In this document: one piece after another, positions 1 through 8,044 of the stretch
Layout: every line of letters begins with the position of its first letter
Numbering within the stretch: position 1 is the first letter of the stretch
NCBI GenBank assembly: GCA_003833135.1
Contig: QZLH01000037.1
Coordinates: 87,781 to 104,981 of the forward strand
Length of the DNA stretch: 17,201 nt
Direction of reading: 5' to 3'
DNA from: Oehlia diaphana
Lineage: Eukaryota > Glomeromycota > Glomeromycetes > Glomerales > Glomeraceae
The notes under the pieces: generated by a model
Told to the model about the DNA's origin: nothing
Database searches by the model: none
Seen by the model: only the letters and a program-made list of their open reading frames with translations
Position numbers and translations under genes: made by a program

Positions 1-53
1 TTGTTTCTATTTAAGTTAGACGTTTTTATGTTTCTTTTTTTTTGTTTTTTTAG

Positions 54-115
54 GTTATTTAACTCCAAATGAGCCTGAACTTATAGATAATTTTGGTTGC
101 AATAGGTGGTTTTAA
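54..115 (+). CDS. probable terminal exon of an upstream gene (partial, product unknown)
   Basis: A long T-rich tract ends in TTTTTTTAG at 45-53, a good fungal 3' splice site. After it, the frame that begins with the last two bases of a split codon (54-55) stays open for about 20 codons. It reads YLTPNEPELIDNFGCNRWF and stops at TAA 113-115. An AATAAAG that could serve as a polyadenylation signal follows at about 176-182. The rest of the gene lies left of the window, so no product can be named. The call rests on the acceptor, the open frame and the downstream signal. A chance open stretch of this length remains possible. Confidence 0.42.
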
Positions 116-239
116 TAAGGAGGGAATTTTCGTAATGTATTTGTATTTTGTTTATTTTTTATTTTTTATTTAATTTAATAAAGTAAAATTAGATTTATGT
201 AAATACAATTATAGTAAACTGCAATATAAATAGTAAATT

Positions 240-307
240 CAGTGACCAAATCGTATAAATTTCGTGATAAAATCAGTGATCAAATCATGTAAATTCCATA
301 TGAATCC
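240..307. repeat. two imperfect 34-bp direct repeats
   Basis: Copy 1 at 240-273 starts CAGTGACCAAATC and copy 2 at 274-307 starts CAGTGATCAAATC. Both continue with a GTAAATTCC-like core. A third, shorter GTAAATTCCGT core occurs at 311-321. The arrangement looks like the edge of a decayed repetitive element. Confidence 0.55.
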
Positions 308-313
308 TGTGTA

Positions 314-352
314 AATTCCGTATCCAAACCATATTTCTAGAGATACGGAATT
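314..352. repeat. perfect 11-bp inverted repeat (hairpin)
   Basis: AATTCCGTATC at 314-324 is the exact reverse complement of GATACGGAATT at 342-352, with a 17-base spacer. The GATACGG core recurs in the tandem array at the right edge of the window. This suggests a small foldback repeat family, but no transposase or target duplication is visible. Confidence 0.6.
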
Positions 353-448
353 GTGCATTTTTCCATATCCTATTATGATACTTTATTTCTAAGGAAAAAA
401 AATCGTATAAAAACTTTATAAAAAATGTATCCAATTTTTTTATAGGGA

Positions 449-548
449 GGAAGATACGGATGATGATGCAAATGGCAGTATGAATTTCATTGAAAAATGG
501 CGACAAATAGGATTAAATGGAAAAAATATATACAAGATATAACTGATT
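449..548 (+). pseudogene. duplicated fragment of the F-box gene 3' end
   Basis: About 100 bases closely match the last exon of the F-box gene at 9365-9465. Both copies encode the EDTDDDANGS...NFIEKW segment. In this copy the match continues past the Trp, then loses frame by a net one base near 515-527 and stops at TAA 541-543. Nothing resembling the F-box or the upstream exon is present around it. It is therefore an isolated gene fragment, made by segmental duplication or left from a deleted paralog. The two copies differ at several positions but are still easily aligned, so the duplication is old but not ancient. Confidence 0.85.
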
Positions 549-762
549 AAAGTAGCTCATCTATTGCGTACATATGACTGATCGCAGGTTCAGAGTGGTG
601 ATCGCCAGCTCGGAAAAGCCACACATGCATGTACTGCTGTATCACAAAATAAACAATCACTTTGATTTCTTACATATAGTACCACTTGGGTATTTTTGCG
701 TAAATAAAATTCTCTTTACTCTCGTCCTCATACACTCACAAAAAAATACTATAAGAGCTGGT
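549..762. other. 5' flank of the Crinkler-like relic
   Basis: This stretch has a more balanced base composition than its surroundings. An open frame runs from 574 into the relic, but it translates into no recognisable domain before the Met at 763. It most likely represents the former promoter and 5' leader. A TATAAGAG lies about 13 bases upstream of that Met. Confidence 0.4.
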
Positions 763-2192
763 ATGTCTATCACATTATTCTGTCTTGTCAAAAAAAATAC
801 GATTGTGAACGCTTTCTATATTAGAATAAGTAGGGACGAGCCTGTTAGTGAACTCAAAAAAGCTGTAAAGGCGGAGAAAGCACCAGAGTTCAACCATTTT
901 TTCTGCGAACAGGCTCAGGCTATGAAAGGTGAAAATTTATGATGATTGTGACGATCTCTTGCATAATCTCACATTATAAGACTAACCTGAACTACTTGCA
1001 ACAAAAAAGATTTGAAATACTTTCCTGTATCACCAGCCGAAGAATATATTCATGTAAATAGTTGAATCACCCGCGTCGACTGCCACTTTGAATCGTGAAC
1101 AGTAGTTACTTGATCAAGTCACTTCATTGCAGGCATTACTCAATAAGTCTGTCAATGGTACGTATAAAGTTTTGCCATGAAGTTTGGGTGACCTGAGGTC
1201 GCTAAAATTGTTTTTCAAATTACTCACTTTTTTAATCAGAGTTTGACGTGTTAGTTCGAAATGGAAGGCAAATAAGTGGACTGCAAATATCGAACATGCA
1301 ATTCTCGAAGTCTCAAAGATTATATACGTGAATTGTACAAACCACCAGCGCTTGAAAATGATGGACAGTATTAAACTTTATGTGTGATGGGGATAGATAC
1401 TTACCTAGGAACGATGTCTTATTCTGAGAGATGTTGTAGTCGCTAGTGTCAAAAAATAATCTTAAGTTTACTGTGTTTATTGAGACGCCATCAAAACCTT
1501 TTTCAGATTGGTCATTCCCAAAAGCTTGTGAACTTTACGGTCTTAGCGATGACCCGAATCCTAATAAGATGTATATTCCATTTTTACTTGTGGTAGTACT
1601 GACTTGAATAATGAAAAGTCTCAAGTCGTAGTTAAACATCTATTGGTTAAACTTAAACTCCGCCAAAAGACTACTGAGGCAACAAAATCAAAATCATACC
1701 GAAAAAACTCATCGCAGGATATAACAGGCAAGGAAATCTCAATTATATAATAGAATGTCGTTCGACTAATAGGATCGTTAGTTTAGTCAAAGTTAAAAAA
1801 GATGACTTTAAGCAGGGATTCGCACAGGCTACCGTGCAGATAGAATCATAATTGATGTGTTGTAAACGCAAAGTGGACGAAATAGAAGATTCTTACGGTT
1901 GGACAAAGTATGGGGGATTGTGACAGATGCAAAAAAATGGTACTTTATGGAGTGTAAGTTAGATATTGAGGAAAAGCCATCGTTTAAGTCGTCAGAACCA
2001 GTGATCATCATATACAAAGATGAGAATTTACAGGCTAAGGTGGAAAAAGTCCTCAGATATATTGTATGGTTGCTGGAGGAGGCATAGAAGTTGGAGTATG
2101 ATTCGCAAAGTGGGGAAGAGTCAAAAGTAATAAAAAAGCGTAAGTCATTGAGCAAAGTTGTGAGAAATTCAGATATTGTAGATAAATCTTAG
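763..2192 (+). pseudogene. degenerate Crinkler (CRN)-like effector gene
   Basis: The ATG at 763 opens with MSITLFCLVK, followed by an ISRDEPVSELKKAVKAEKAP stretch. This matches the ubiquitin-like N-terminal domain of Crinkler proteins (PF20147 as I remember it). The reading then shifts frame before about 908, meets TGA at 923 where family members usually have Trp, TAA at 977 and 983, and returns to the first frame by 1021 in a PVSPAEEY segment. Later blocks continue the same protein. They include a segment at about 1480-1590 (ACELYGLSDDPNPNK), a KKDDFKQGFAQATVQ block at 1792-1838, stop TAA at 1849, and a frame from about 1899 reading VWGIVTDAKKWYF. Stop TAG at 2085 probably replaces Gln, and the final stop is TAG at 2190-2192. 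The length, about 475 codons, fits a full-size CRN of the kind with a restriction-endonuclease-like C-terminal half. In the family, CRN proteins act in host or self nuclei. This copy cannot encode a full protein. Confidence 0.8.
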
Positions 2193-2551
2193 TGTAGTCG
2201 TTAAAATCATGTATCGTGAGCCTTTGTATTATTATATTTTATACTCTACCTGTCTACCACCTGTATAATGGGATGCGTCCCAAATCTTGTATTTATTTTT
2301 TATCTTCTGTCTGTATTAATAAAATTTTCTTAGACAATATTTTGACTGGGACCTCCGGCTGAAATTCATCACGTGCAAACAGTTAATTTTACGAAATCAT
2401 ATACAAGAAAAACTATTTATTCATGTATGATAATTGTAGTGATTTGCAAGGGGGATTATAACGTAATGCAGTAATTGGCTTCGCAGATCCACTCCCTGAT
2501 AATTTACTAGTGCTATAAATCAAGCTAACTGAGCTTTGCAGGTCTACAGTA
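2193..2551. other. spacer between the two relics
   Basis: No supported gene. It holds AT-rich sequence followed by a patch of more balanced composition at about 2340-2550, which may contain unrecognised upstream parts of the RING-finger relic. AATAAAA at about 2318-2324 could be the old polyadenylation signal of the Crinkler-like gene. Confidence 0.4.
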
Positions 2552-3345
2552 TAGATAAATCTCAAATCATCTCTCTAGCACTAAATATACTCAACAAATA
2601 GTTGTGTTCATAATTTGGCATTCATATTCTGAAAATAAAACCATGCAATTTATGCGAACAAGAGCTCATCACACAACCGAATGGGTTAATCAAAGAATTT
2701 ACCATGGTATCCTGCGGATGTCTTTTTCACCAAAAGTGCCTCGAAGAATACCTCTTGATGAGAGTGAAAGAAAAAGCATTATTACATGTCCAAATTGGGA
2801 ATATACCAGAGATATCGAAACTTTTATCTCTCCTGATCTTTTTAAGGATACGACAAACTCATCCGTAGATTTTAGAAGTCAAACTTTCATGGATGTAGAT
2901 ACAGATGTATTACTTACGAACGAACTAGGAATGTTGGACGAAGAGGTGCAAACTGGGTTAGAAAAAACGTTCTAGGGAAGTTTACAGAGGTAATAAAACG
3001 GACGCATCTCTTGCATCTACTGCATCTACCAAAAAATTATCTTGCAAAAAGGCTAAATAAAAAGACTGGTGGAAAGAAAGAATCAGATAAGCTAAAAAAA
3101 TTTATCAAAGAATTATCCTTTGAAACATCCCAGAGTCTGGAGGTTATGGAAGAAGGAGCTGAAAGTTTTTTTGATTTGTACAATGCAATCATTAATACGG
3201 AAGGGCAGGTCGAGATTGCAAATTAAGACGTCATCAAGTCATATTATAATTTCAGAAAAGCACTCGCAAATAATCCCAAGCGAACGGCTCAGGCATTGGT
3301 TAATGAAGAAGTTCAAAACAACTCCCTGTCTCTGTTAGCGATGAC
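2552..3345 (+). pseudogene. degenerate RING-finger protein gene
   Basis: In the frame of 2641 the sequence reads PCNLCEQELITQ and then VSCGCLFHQKCLEEYL. This gives the spacing of a RING finger (C-x2-C ... C-G-x-x-F-H-x2-C), with Cys where the first metal-binding His of CGH is expected. Frame is lost at about 2775-2785, and the last motif is CPNW instead of CPxC. The frame then runs through ETFISPDLFKDTTNSS to TAG 2973. Further breaks follow: a shift near 2960, TAA at 3058, another shift, then a Lys-rich segment and a block reading SFFDLYNAIINTEGQVEIAN that ends at TAA 3224 and continues in the same frame after it (DVIKSYYNFRKAL). The tail resembles an uncharacterised domain I recall from Rhizophagus proteins. 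Upstream, 2552-2598 reads IDKSQIISLALNILNK before a TAG at 2599. No start codon is identified. If intact it would probably have been an E3-ligase-like protein. Confidence 0.65.
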
Positions 3346-4116
3346 GAGAGAGCTATTTTCTTTTTTTCTTCTCTGGTCAAAATGGCAGTGAATTCGACCT
3401 AATACATTTTGATCTTATCATTATATTTGATGCGTTGACCTGTAGATACATGAGTCGCAAAAGAGAATCAGTTTGATCTCGCTAAAAAGAAATAAGGCGT
3501 AGAATAGATATCACAAACGTGCAATGAATTACATGCAACACGAGGTTTATTAATAGATTATCTAATTTTAGATAAGGACCTATTTTTTAGGCAGTATATT
3601 ATGAGGCAATAAAATTATTTTTTGATACATGACGAAGATAAGTTAACCGCCTAATTTACTCTTTTCTTGCGCGTGACAACTTGGGGTGGTCAGTCAACTA
3701 AATAAATTAAAACTATATATGGTTAACTAACTAAGCTTATTAAATTTTTTGATTGAAACTTTGATCAATATAATATTTATATAATTTCATATATAAACGT
3801 AAAGCTTATTTTTTTAGATGCCCAGATTGAATAGCAACTTCTTTCTCAGCTATTTTGATATCAATTAATTTTTATGAACTATGAACATAAAGTTACGAAG
3901 CATTTTTTTACATTAACCATTAAATTTTCTAATTATATACTAAAAATCCATCTATATATCAAAAGTTCGACTTTTCAAACTAAATACTAGGTATCTTATA
4001 TTAAATGTAGCAATAGCTTTGTAACTTTGTGTATATGGTTGAATTAATGATTTTCATATAGTTTTTTTCTTAAGATACAAAATAGTTAAAGTTATACAAC
4101 TAATTAACAGTAAGAA
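3346..4116. other. AT-rich gap, no gene seen
   Basis: Frames are closed by frequent stops. The first 100 bases may hold the extreme 3' end of the RING-finger relic, since a frame with VSVSDDERAIFFF continues it. Nothing recognisable follows. The composition drops to strongly AT-rich from about 3690. Confidence 0.6.
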
Positions 4117-4328
4117 ATGGGTCATACATCATTTAAAAAAAGCAAATAAAGCACATCTTTTAAATATTGGAAAACTAATGAAAAGGCATCATCTACCAGT
4201 GAAGATGTATATTCTGTCAATAAAGAGGTGTATTTGATAAAGAAGTGTTGTCTATTAATGAAGAGGCGCCTATTCATCATGATGTTGGACCAGCTGAAAC
4301 CTTACGTTTACTGAATAGCAATATTTAA
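4117..4328 (+). pseudogene. short relic of an acidic, repeat-bearing protein
   Basis: An ATG at 4117 opens MGHTSFKKSK, is cut by TAA at 4147, and continues in the same frame as STSFKYWKTNEKASSTSEDV up to about 4232. After a one-frame shift it continues as FDKEVLSINEEAPIHHDVG and ends at TAA 4326-4328. The S-x-N-x-E pattern repeats across the frameshift (SVNKEV, then SINEEA). That continuity argues that both pieces came from one protein of about 70 residues, or from the first exon of a longer one. I do not recognise the family. Confidence 0.4.
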
Positions 4329-5345
4329 TAAGCATTAAAATTTTATATTCATTAAGCAATAAATGTTTAATATATTAATTAAGTACTAAATTTTAATATA
4401 TATTAACTTTAAGCATTTTACTAGTATTTTAAGTAAATATTTAAATGCATTTTACCAACATGCCTTATATTTAATAAGCGCTAATAATAAATATTAATAA
4501 ATTACTTTGACTAACATCGTGATGTTGATGATAAAAATCCACATTTAATTTTATATAAATTAGGGCCAAATTTTGATTTTTATTTTTATAATTTATACAT
4601 ATATATATATTTAATAACTTTATGAACGCCCTCCATTGTAAATGGGTAGAGGCCATTAGTGCCTATAGCAGAAATATAAAATAATAAAAAAAATAAATGG
4701 CATTCAGAAATATTTTAAGAAATTATTATTAATTTTTTTTGCTGATACTTAGTATAATTATTGTTACTATGCAATTATAAGCAATTGTAGTCGCATTTTC
4801 AAAATTAATATTATTAAAATGAAAAAAATAATACTTAAAATTTTAATATACAATGTTGATACGTTTAATACTAAAATAACAACGTGATACTATAGTAAAA
4901 GTGATATCATAAAATCACAGGTTTCAGCAATGAGTAATAACAATAGATGAAAGTATAGGAGCGGGAGAGTATTAATGATTGCAAAAACTATAATAGGAGT
5001 ACAAATTGTTTAAAATTGAAATTGATAAAAATGATGGTTCTAAATTTATAAAATCAAATCTGTTATTAAAAATATAATTGTCCACGTTAATGTTGAAATT
5101 TAGACACATCATTTTCTTTTTTTTTGTAAAAGCAAAATGATTGTGACACTATCAAAATTGCTGCGGTACATGTCAGTGTCGAGATACGAAACGGTAATAC
5201 GGGAAAATTTATCTGAAGTTAATGTCATAAATAATAAACAAAAAATTTTAAATTTTTTTTTTTTTTTTTATTTATTGGTAGTCTCTATGATGTTTAACTA
5301 TTATATAATATTATTGTAAATGTTGTATAAATAAATCCTACAAGA
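4329..5345. other. AT-rich gap, no convincing gene
   Basis: Composition is extremely AT-rich with runs of TTTAATA and ATTAA. A 60-codon frame at 5137-5319 begins at an ATG and reads MIVTLSKLLRYMSVSRYE, but it ends in a poly-T-coded Phe run and a hydrophobic tail and matches nothing known to me, so I do not call it a gene. A small balanced patch at 4624-4665 contains CCATTgtaAATGG, a short hairpin of unknown meaning. Confidence 0.55.
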
Positions 5346-6293
5346 CTAATTAAAATAATTATAAAATTGATTAGTAAGTTTTTGACCATCAGACTTGGCA
5401 ATATTATCAGATTTGGTAATATTAGGACATTGATTTTCTATTACTTGTAATTGTTGTTGTGTATCATTAACAATCTTTTGTAAATTAGGGAGTATCAGGA
5501 GGATGAGATGATAAATGACTTTTGAGATTATTATAAGTTTTTTTTGAACATTCATCACATAGTAAATTAGCAAAAGGATTCGTATTTGGAGACTGAATTT
5601 CTTGTTCAAAATATTTGGCAACACAATATTCTAAAATAATAATAATAATAATAATAAGAGATAATAATTCGTTAAAAAAACCAAATATTGTTTATATATA
5701 TGTAAATGATATTGTATTTATATTTAATAACTTACCTCAATTTACTTTCAAACACATATTTTCTCTTATAGGAATAACCAAATAATAAGTAAGTGTAAGT
5801 GCTTCAGCACTAAATTCGACAAAATTAGCACTAGTAGGATCGGGTACCTTCCCAGTTCCAGAAGTTTCTTTAGAAGAAAGATATTAATTCAATTCTGCAT
5901 CACAAGCTTTAGTAATCTCACTATAAGCATTTTTTAGCATCCGATTCACTACATGCATTATTTGCGGTATCAGCGCAAGTTTTATCTAAAGCAACTTTTA
6001 TACTTGGCGAGTCTAATTTAGGAGTATCAGGAACTAGGCGTGGCGGGAGTAACAGAAATATTTTCCAAAAAAAAAATGATATAGTAAAATATTAGCAAGC
6101 AAACATTTGTTAGAAGGTGGCTTTTTGTTAGCATCACTTTCACCATTTTTAAAAATTGCTTGTTTACATGGAGTACATTTCGTGCCTTGTAAAGCGAAAT
6201 TTTGTTCACAAGTAGTTGCTGGAAGTGTTTGATCCTGAGCGTAAGCGAAAAGGATTAATACGTTGAAAATATGAAAGAACTAAAAGATTTCAT
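5346..6293 (-). pseudogene. degenerate secreted Cys-rich protein gene
   Basis: Read on the minus strand, ATG at 6293-6291 opens MKSFSSFI. One base appears lost in a T run near 6266-6269, because the next frame reads FNVLILFAYAQDQTLPATTC. Together they look like a signal peptide with likely cleavage after AYA. A Cys-spaced segment follows (CTPCKQAIF, then PSNKC). Further pieces lie in changing frames: a block with TCADTANNACSES, then EITKACDAELN cut by TAA at 5886-5884, and VPDPTSANFVEF. A GTAAGT intron with a TTTTAG acceptor (5735-5631) follows an in-frame TGA at 5739-5737. The last exon reads EYCVAKYFEQEIQSP and LLCDECSKKTYNNL, meets TAA at 5487-5485, and continues in another frame to TAG at 5348-5346. 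Paired Cys and the signal peptide fit the small extracellular proteins common in fungi. At least five breaks make it non-functional as read. Confidence 0.65.
5631..5735 (-). other. intron of the secreted-protein relic, with (TAA)n microsatellite
   Basis: The donor GTAAGT and the acceptor TATTTTAG still look functional. Within the intron, near its 3' end, is a run of ATA/TTA trinucleotides at about 5635-5657. The survival of clear splice sites beside broken coding frames suggests that decay of the gene is not very old. Confidence 0.55.
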
Positions 6294-6563
6294 TGTTTCT
6301 ATATTATAAGTACAATAAGGAATATTTACAGTATTAAAGGTAAATGTTATCAGTTATTGTGAATGTTTTTTTTTTTTTAAAAAAAAAAGGACTAAAAATT
6401 CGATCTTTTTATAAATTCGTATGCGTAACTTGATTCTTTATGAATTTAATTTAATTTATGCTTTTCAATCAGGAAAAATTATGAAATATGAGGGACGTAA
6501 CACGAATTATTATTAATACGATTGTTGAATAAAAAAAGAAAAAAAACATTAAAATGAAAATAG

Positions 6564-6599
6564 TAATAATAATAATAATGATGATAATAATAATAATAA
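6564..6599. repeat. (TAA)n microsatellite with TGA interruptions
   Basis: Twelve trinucleotide units of TAA, with two TGA units in the middle. It is probably length-variable between isolates. Confidence 0.85.
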
Positions 6600-7394
6600 A
6601 AATAGGATAAATAGATAACAGATAAGAATTATTATTGGTAACGGGACTGAAAGAACGTAAAGAACGTACTTTCTTTATTAATTGTGATCTATTTTCAAGT
6701 TAATGTCTTTATTAAATAAAAGTTGTGATACAATTATTAATAATTAAATTTCATTTTTAATACATTTTTTTGACGTAATTTGAAGTTACATCTTGCATGC
6801 ATAAAGTTTTCGATAAAGAAAGAGTAAAAACTAAAGGTTATTACAAAATGCAAAAATATTGACCAATGTTGTAAGATTTTTCCATTTTAAAGATGCATAC
6901 GTTCCGCAGTTTTTACCTAGTAATTAGTAAATACTGATTTAAGATAAATTACGGAAATGATAGGATAAAAATTGCCCTTAAAAGTTAACAAATGATTGTT
7001 ATGTGTGGTACAAATTCTAAAAAAACATATCCTTGTTTGATTTGTATCCCACAAACATTAAAGTTCCCGGTTATTAAGAAGAACAGGTAATTTGTGTTTA
7101 TTTACTTGACTATGATCAACCAATAGTATTTGAAAAGAAAGAGCATGATCGAAAGTTTGAAGAACAAAGGGCGAAAAAAAAAAATTTAATTTAACAAAGA
7201 ATATTCGTGTAATATATTCAGTAATATATTCAAAATCCAATAGAACATTCTTATAGGGAAAGTGAATTTCTCTTTAAATTTTATCTACCCAAATTAATTA
7301 ACTTGAATTAAAGATAAAAATTTTGCTTGTCATAACTAAAAAGTTCGCTACGAGCGGAAAAAAAATTATTTTACATGCGCAGTTTATACTTTAT

Positions 7395-7436
7395 AAATTT
7401 TATTTCGCTGAATTGTTAAATTTTACTTCGCTGAAT
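7395..7436. repeat. 19-bp direct repeat, 23-bp period
   Basis: AAATTTTATTTCGCTGAAT at 7395-7413 recurs as AAATTTTACTTCGCTGAAT at 7418-7436, with 18 of 19 bases identical. Confidence 0.8.
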
Positions 7437-7446
7437 AGTATTTAAT

Positions 7447-7464
7447 ATGTATGTATGTATGTAT
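7447..7464. repeat. (ATGT)4 microsatellite
   Basis: Four perfect ATGT units followed by AT. Confidence 0.85.
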
Positions 7465-7848
7465 TACATTGTAGGTAGTATCATTTGATAATTATAATCA
7501 TAATTGTATTTGTAAAGTACAATAATAAAAGCAGAACAATAATATATTGACAATAACTGATTAGATTTGGAATATCATATCTATAAACGACTCAATGTCT
7601 CAGCCATCTGGCGCTTTTTAATAAAGAAATTGACCGATTTTGGACTTCAAAAATCCGTAATTTTGAACCTCAATACGGGTTATAGTTGACAGATAACATA
7701 ATGTATTGTAAAGTTACGGAATTTTTTTAATTATTTTTTCGTTTTTAGATTCTATAAAAAAAAAAAAGGTTCTTAATCAAAATCCGTGATATTATCCGCG
7801 GATACCAATTCACTGTGATCGACCTATTTGTTAAAGAAAATACAAATA

Positions 7849-7924
7849 CATTCAACTCAATGCGGGAATTTGAACAAACCAGTTTTATTCAACTCAATAT
7901 GCGGGAATTAGAACAAACTAGTTT
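7849..7924. repeat. two tandem 37-39 bp units about 120-200 bp upstream of the F-box gene start
   Basis: Both units contain ATTCAACTCAA, then GCGGGAATT, then GAACAAAC and AGTTT. A third, truncated copy (ATTCATTTAACTCGATGC) follows at about 7925. The units sit where a promoter would be, so they may carry repeated binding sites for the F-box gene, or be incidental. Confidence 0.75.
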
Positions 7925-8044
7925 ATTCATTTAACTCGATGCCTTTCAAACAATACAAACATATACATAATACACGAAAATCAGGGATGAGGATAAATTA
8001 TTTATTTAAACAGCTTTGTAAGTTGAGCTCTATTGATTATAATT

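Larger units (their letters stand above)
116..448. other. AT-rich intergenic stretch with degenerate repeats
   Basis: No gene is supported here. The first part is probably the 3' flank of the exon ending at 115. The remainder contains a 34-bp imperfect direct repeat (240-307) and an 11-bp inverted repeat (314-352), listed separately. A 73-codon frame on the minus strand is low-complexity AT-rich translation and is not credible as a gene. Confidence 0.6.
6294..8044. other. long AT-rich intergenic region with simple repeats
   Basis: This 1.75-kb region separates the minus-strand relic from the plus-strand F-box gene, so it holds both former and present promoters. It contains T13 followed directly by A10 at 6366-6388, a (TAA)n tract at 6564-6599, a 23-bp-period duplication at 7395-7436, a short (ATGT)n tract, a 12-bp palindrome and a 37-39 bp tandem duplication, described separately where notable. 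A 32-codon frame at 6992-7090 (MIVMCGTNSKKTYPCLIC...) is too short to call. Confidence 0.6.

Noticed and set aside
1829..2155. 108-codon minus-strand frame
   Set aside because: It lies opposite the best-preserved C-terminal part of the Crinkler-like relic and has no recognisable domain.
4624..4665. Patch resembling a tRNA arm (gggtagaggccattagtgcc)
   Set aside because: No acceptor stem or T-loop consensus could be placed around it.
5137..5319. 60-codon plus-strand frame MIVTLSKLLRYMS...
   Set aside because: It ends in a poly-T-coded Phe run and hydrophobic tail and has no splice or promoter support.
6992..7090. Short ORF MIVMCGTNSKKTYPCLIC... with a C-x2-C pair followed by GTAATTTG
   Set aside because: Only 32 codons; the C-x2-C and donor-like site are suggestive, but no second exon could be found.
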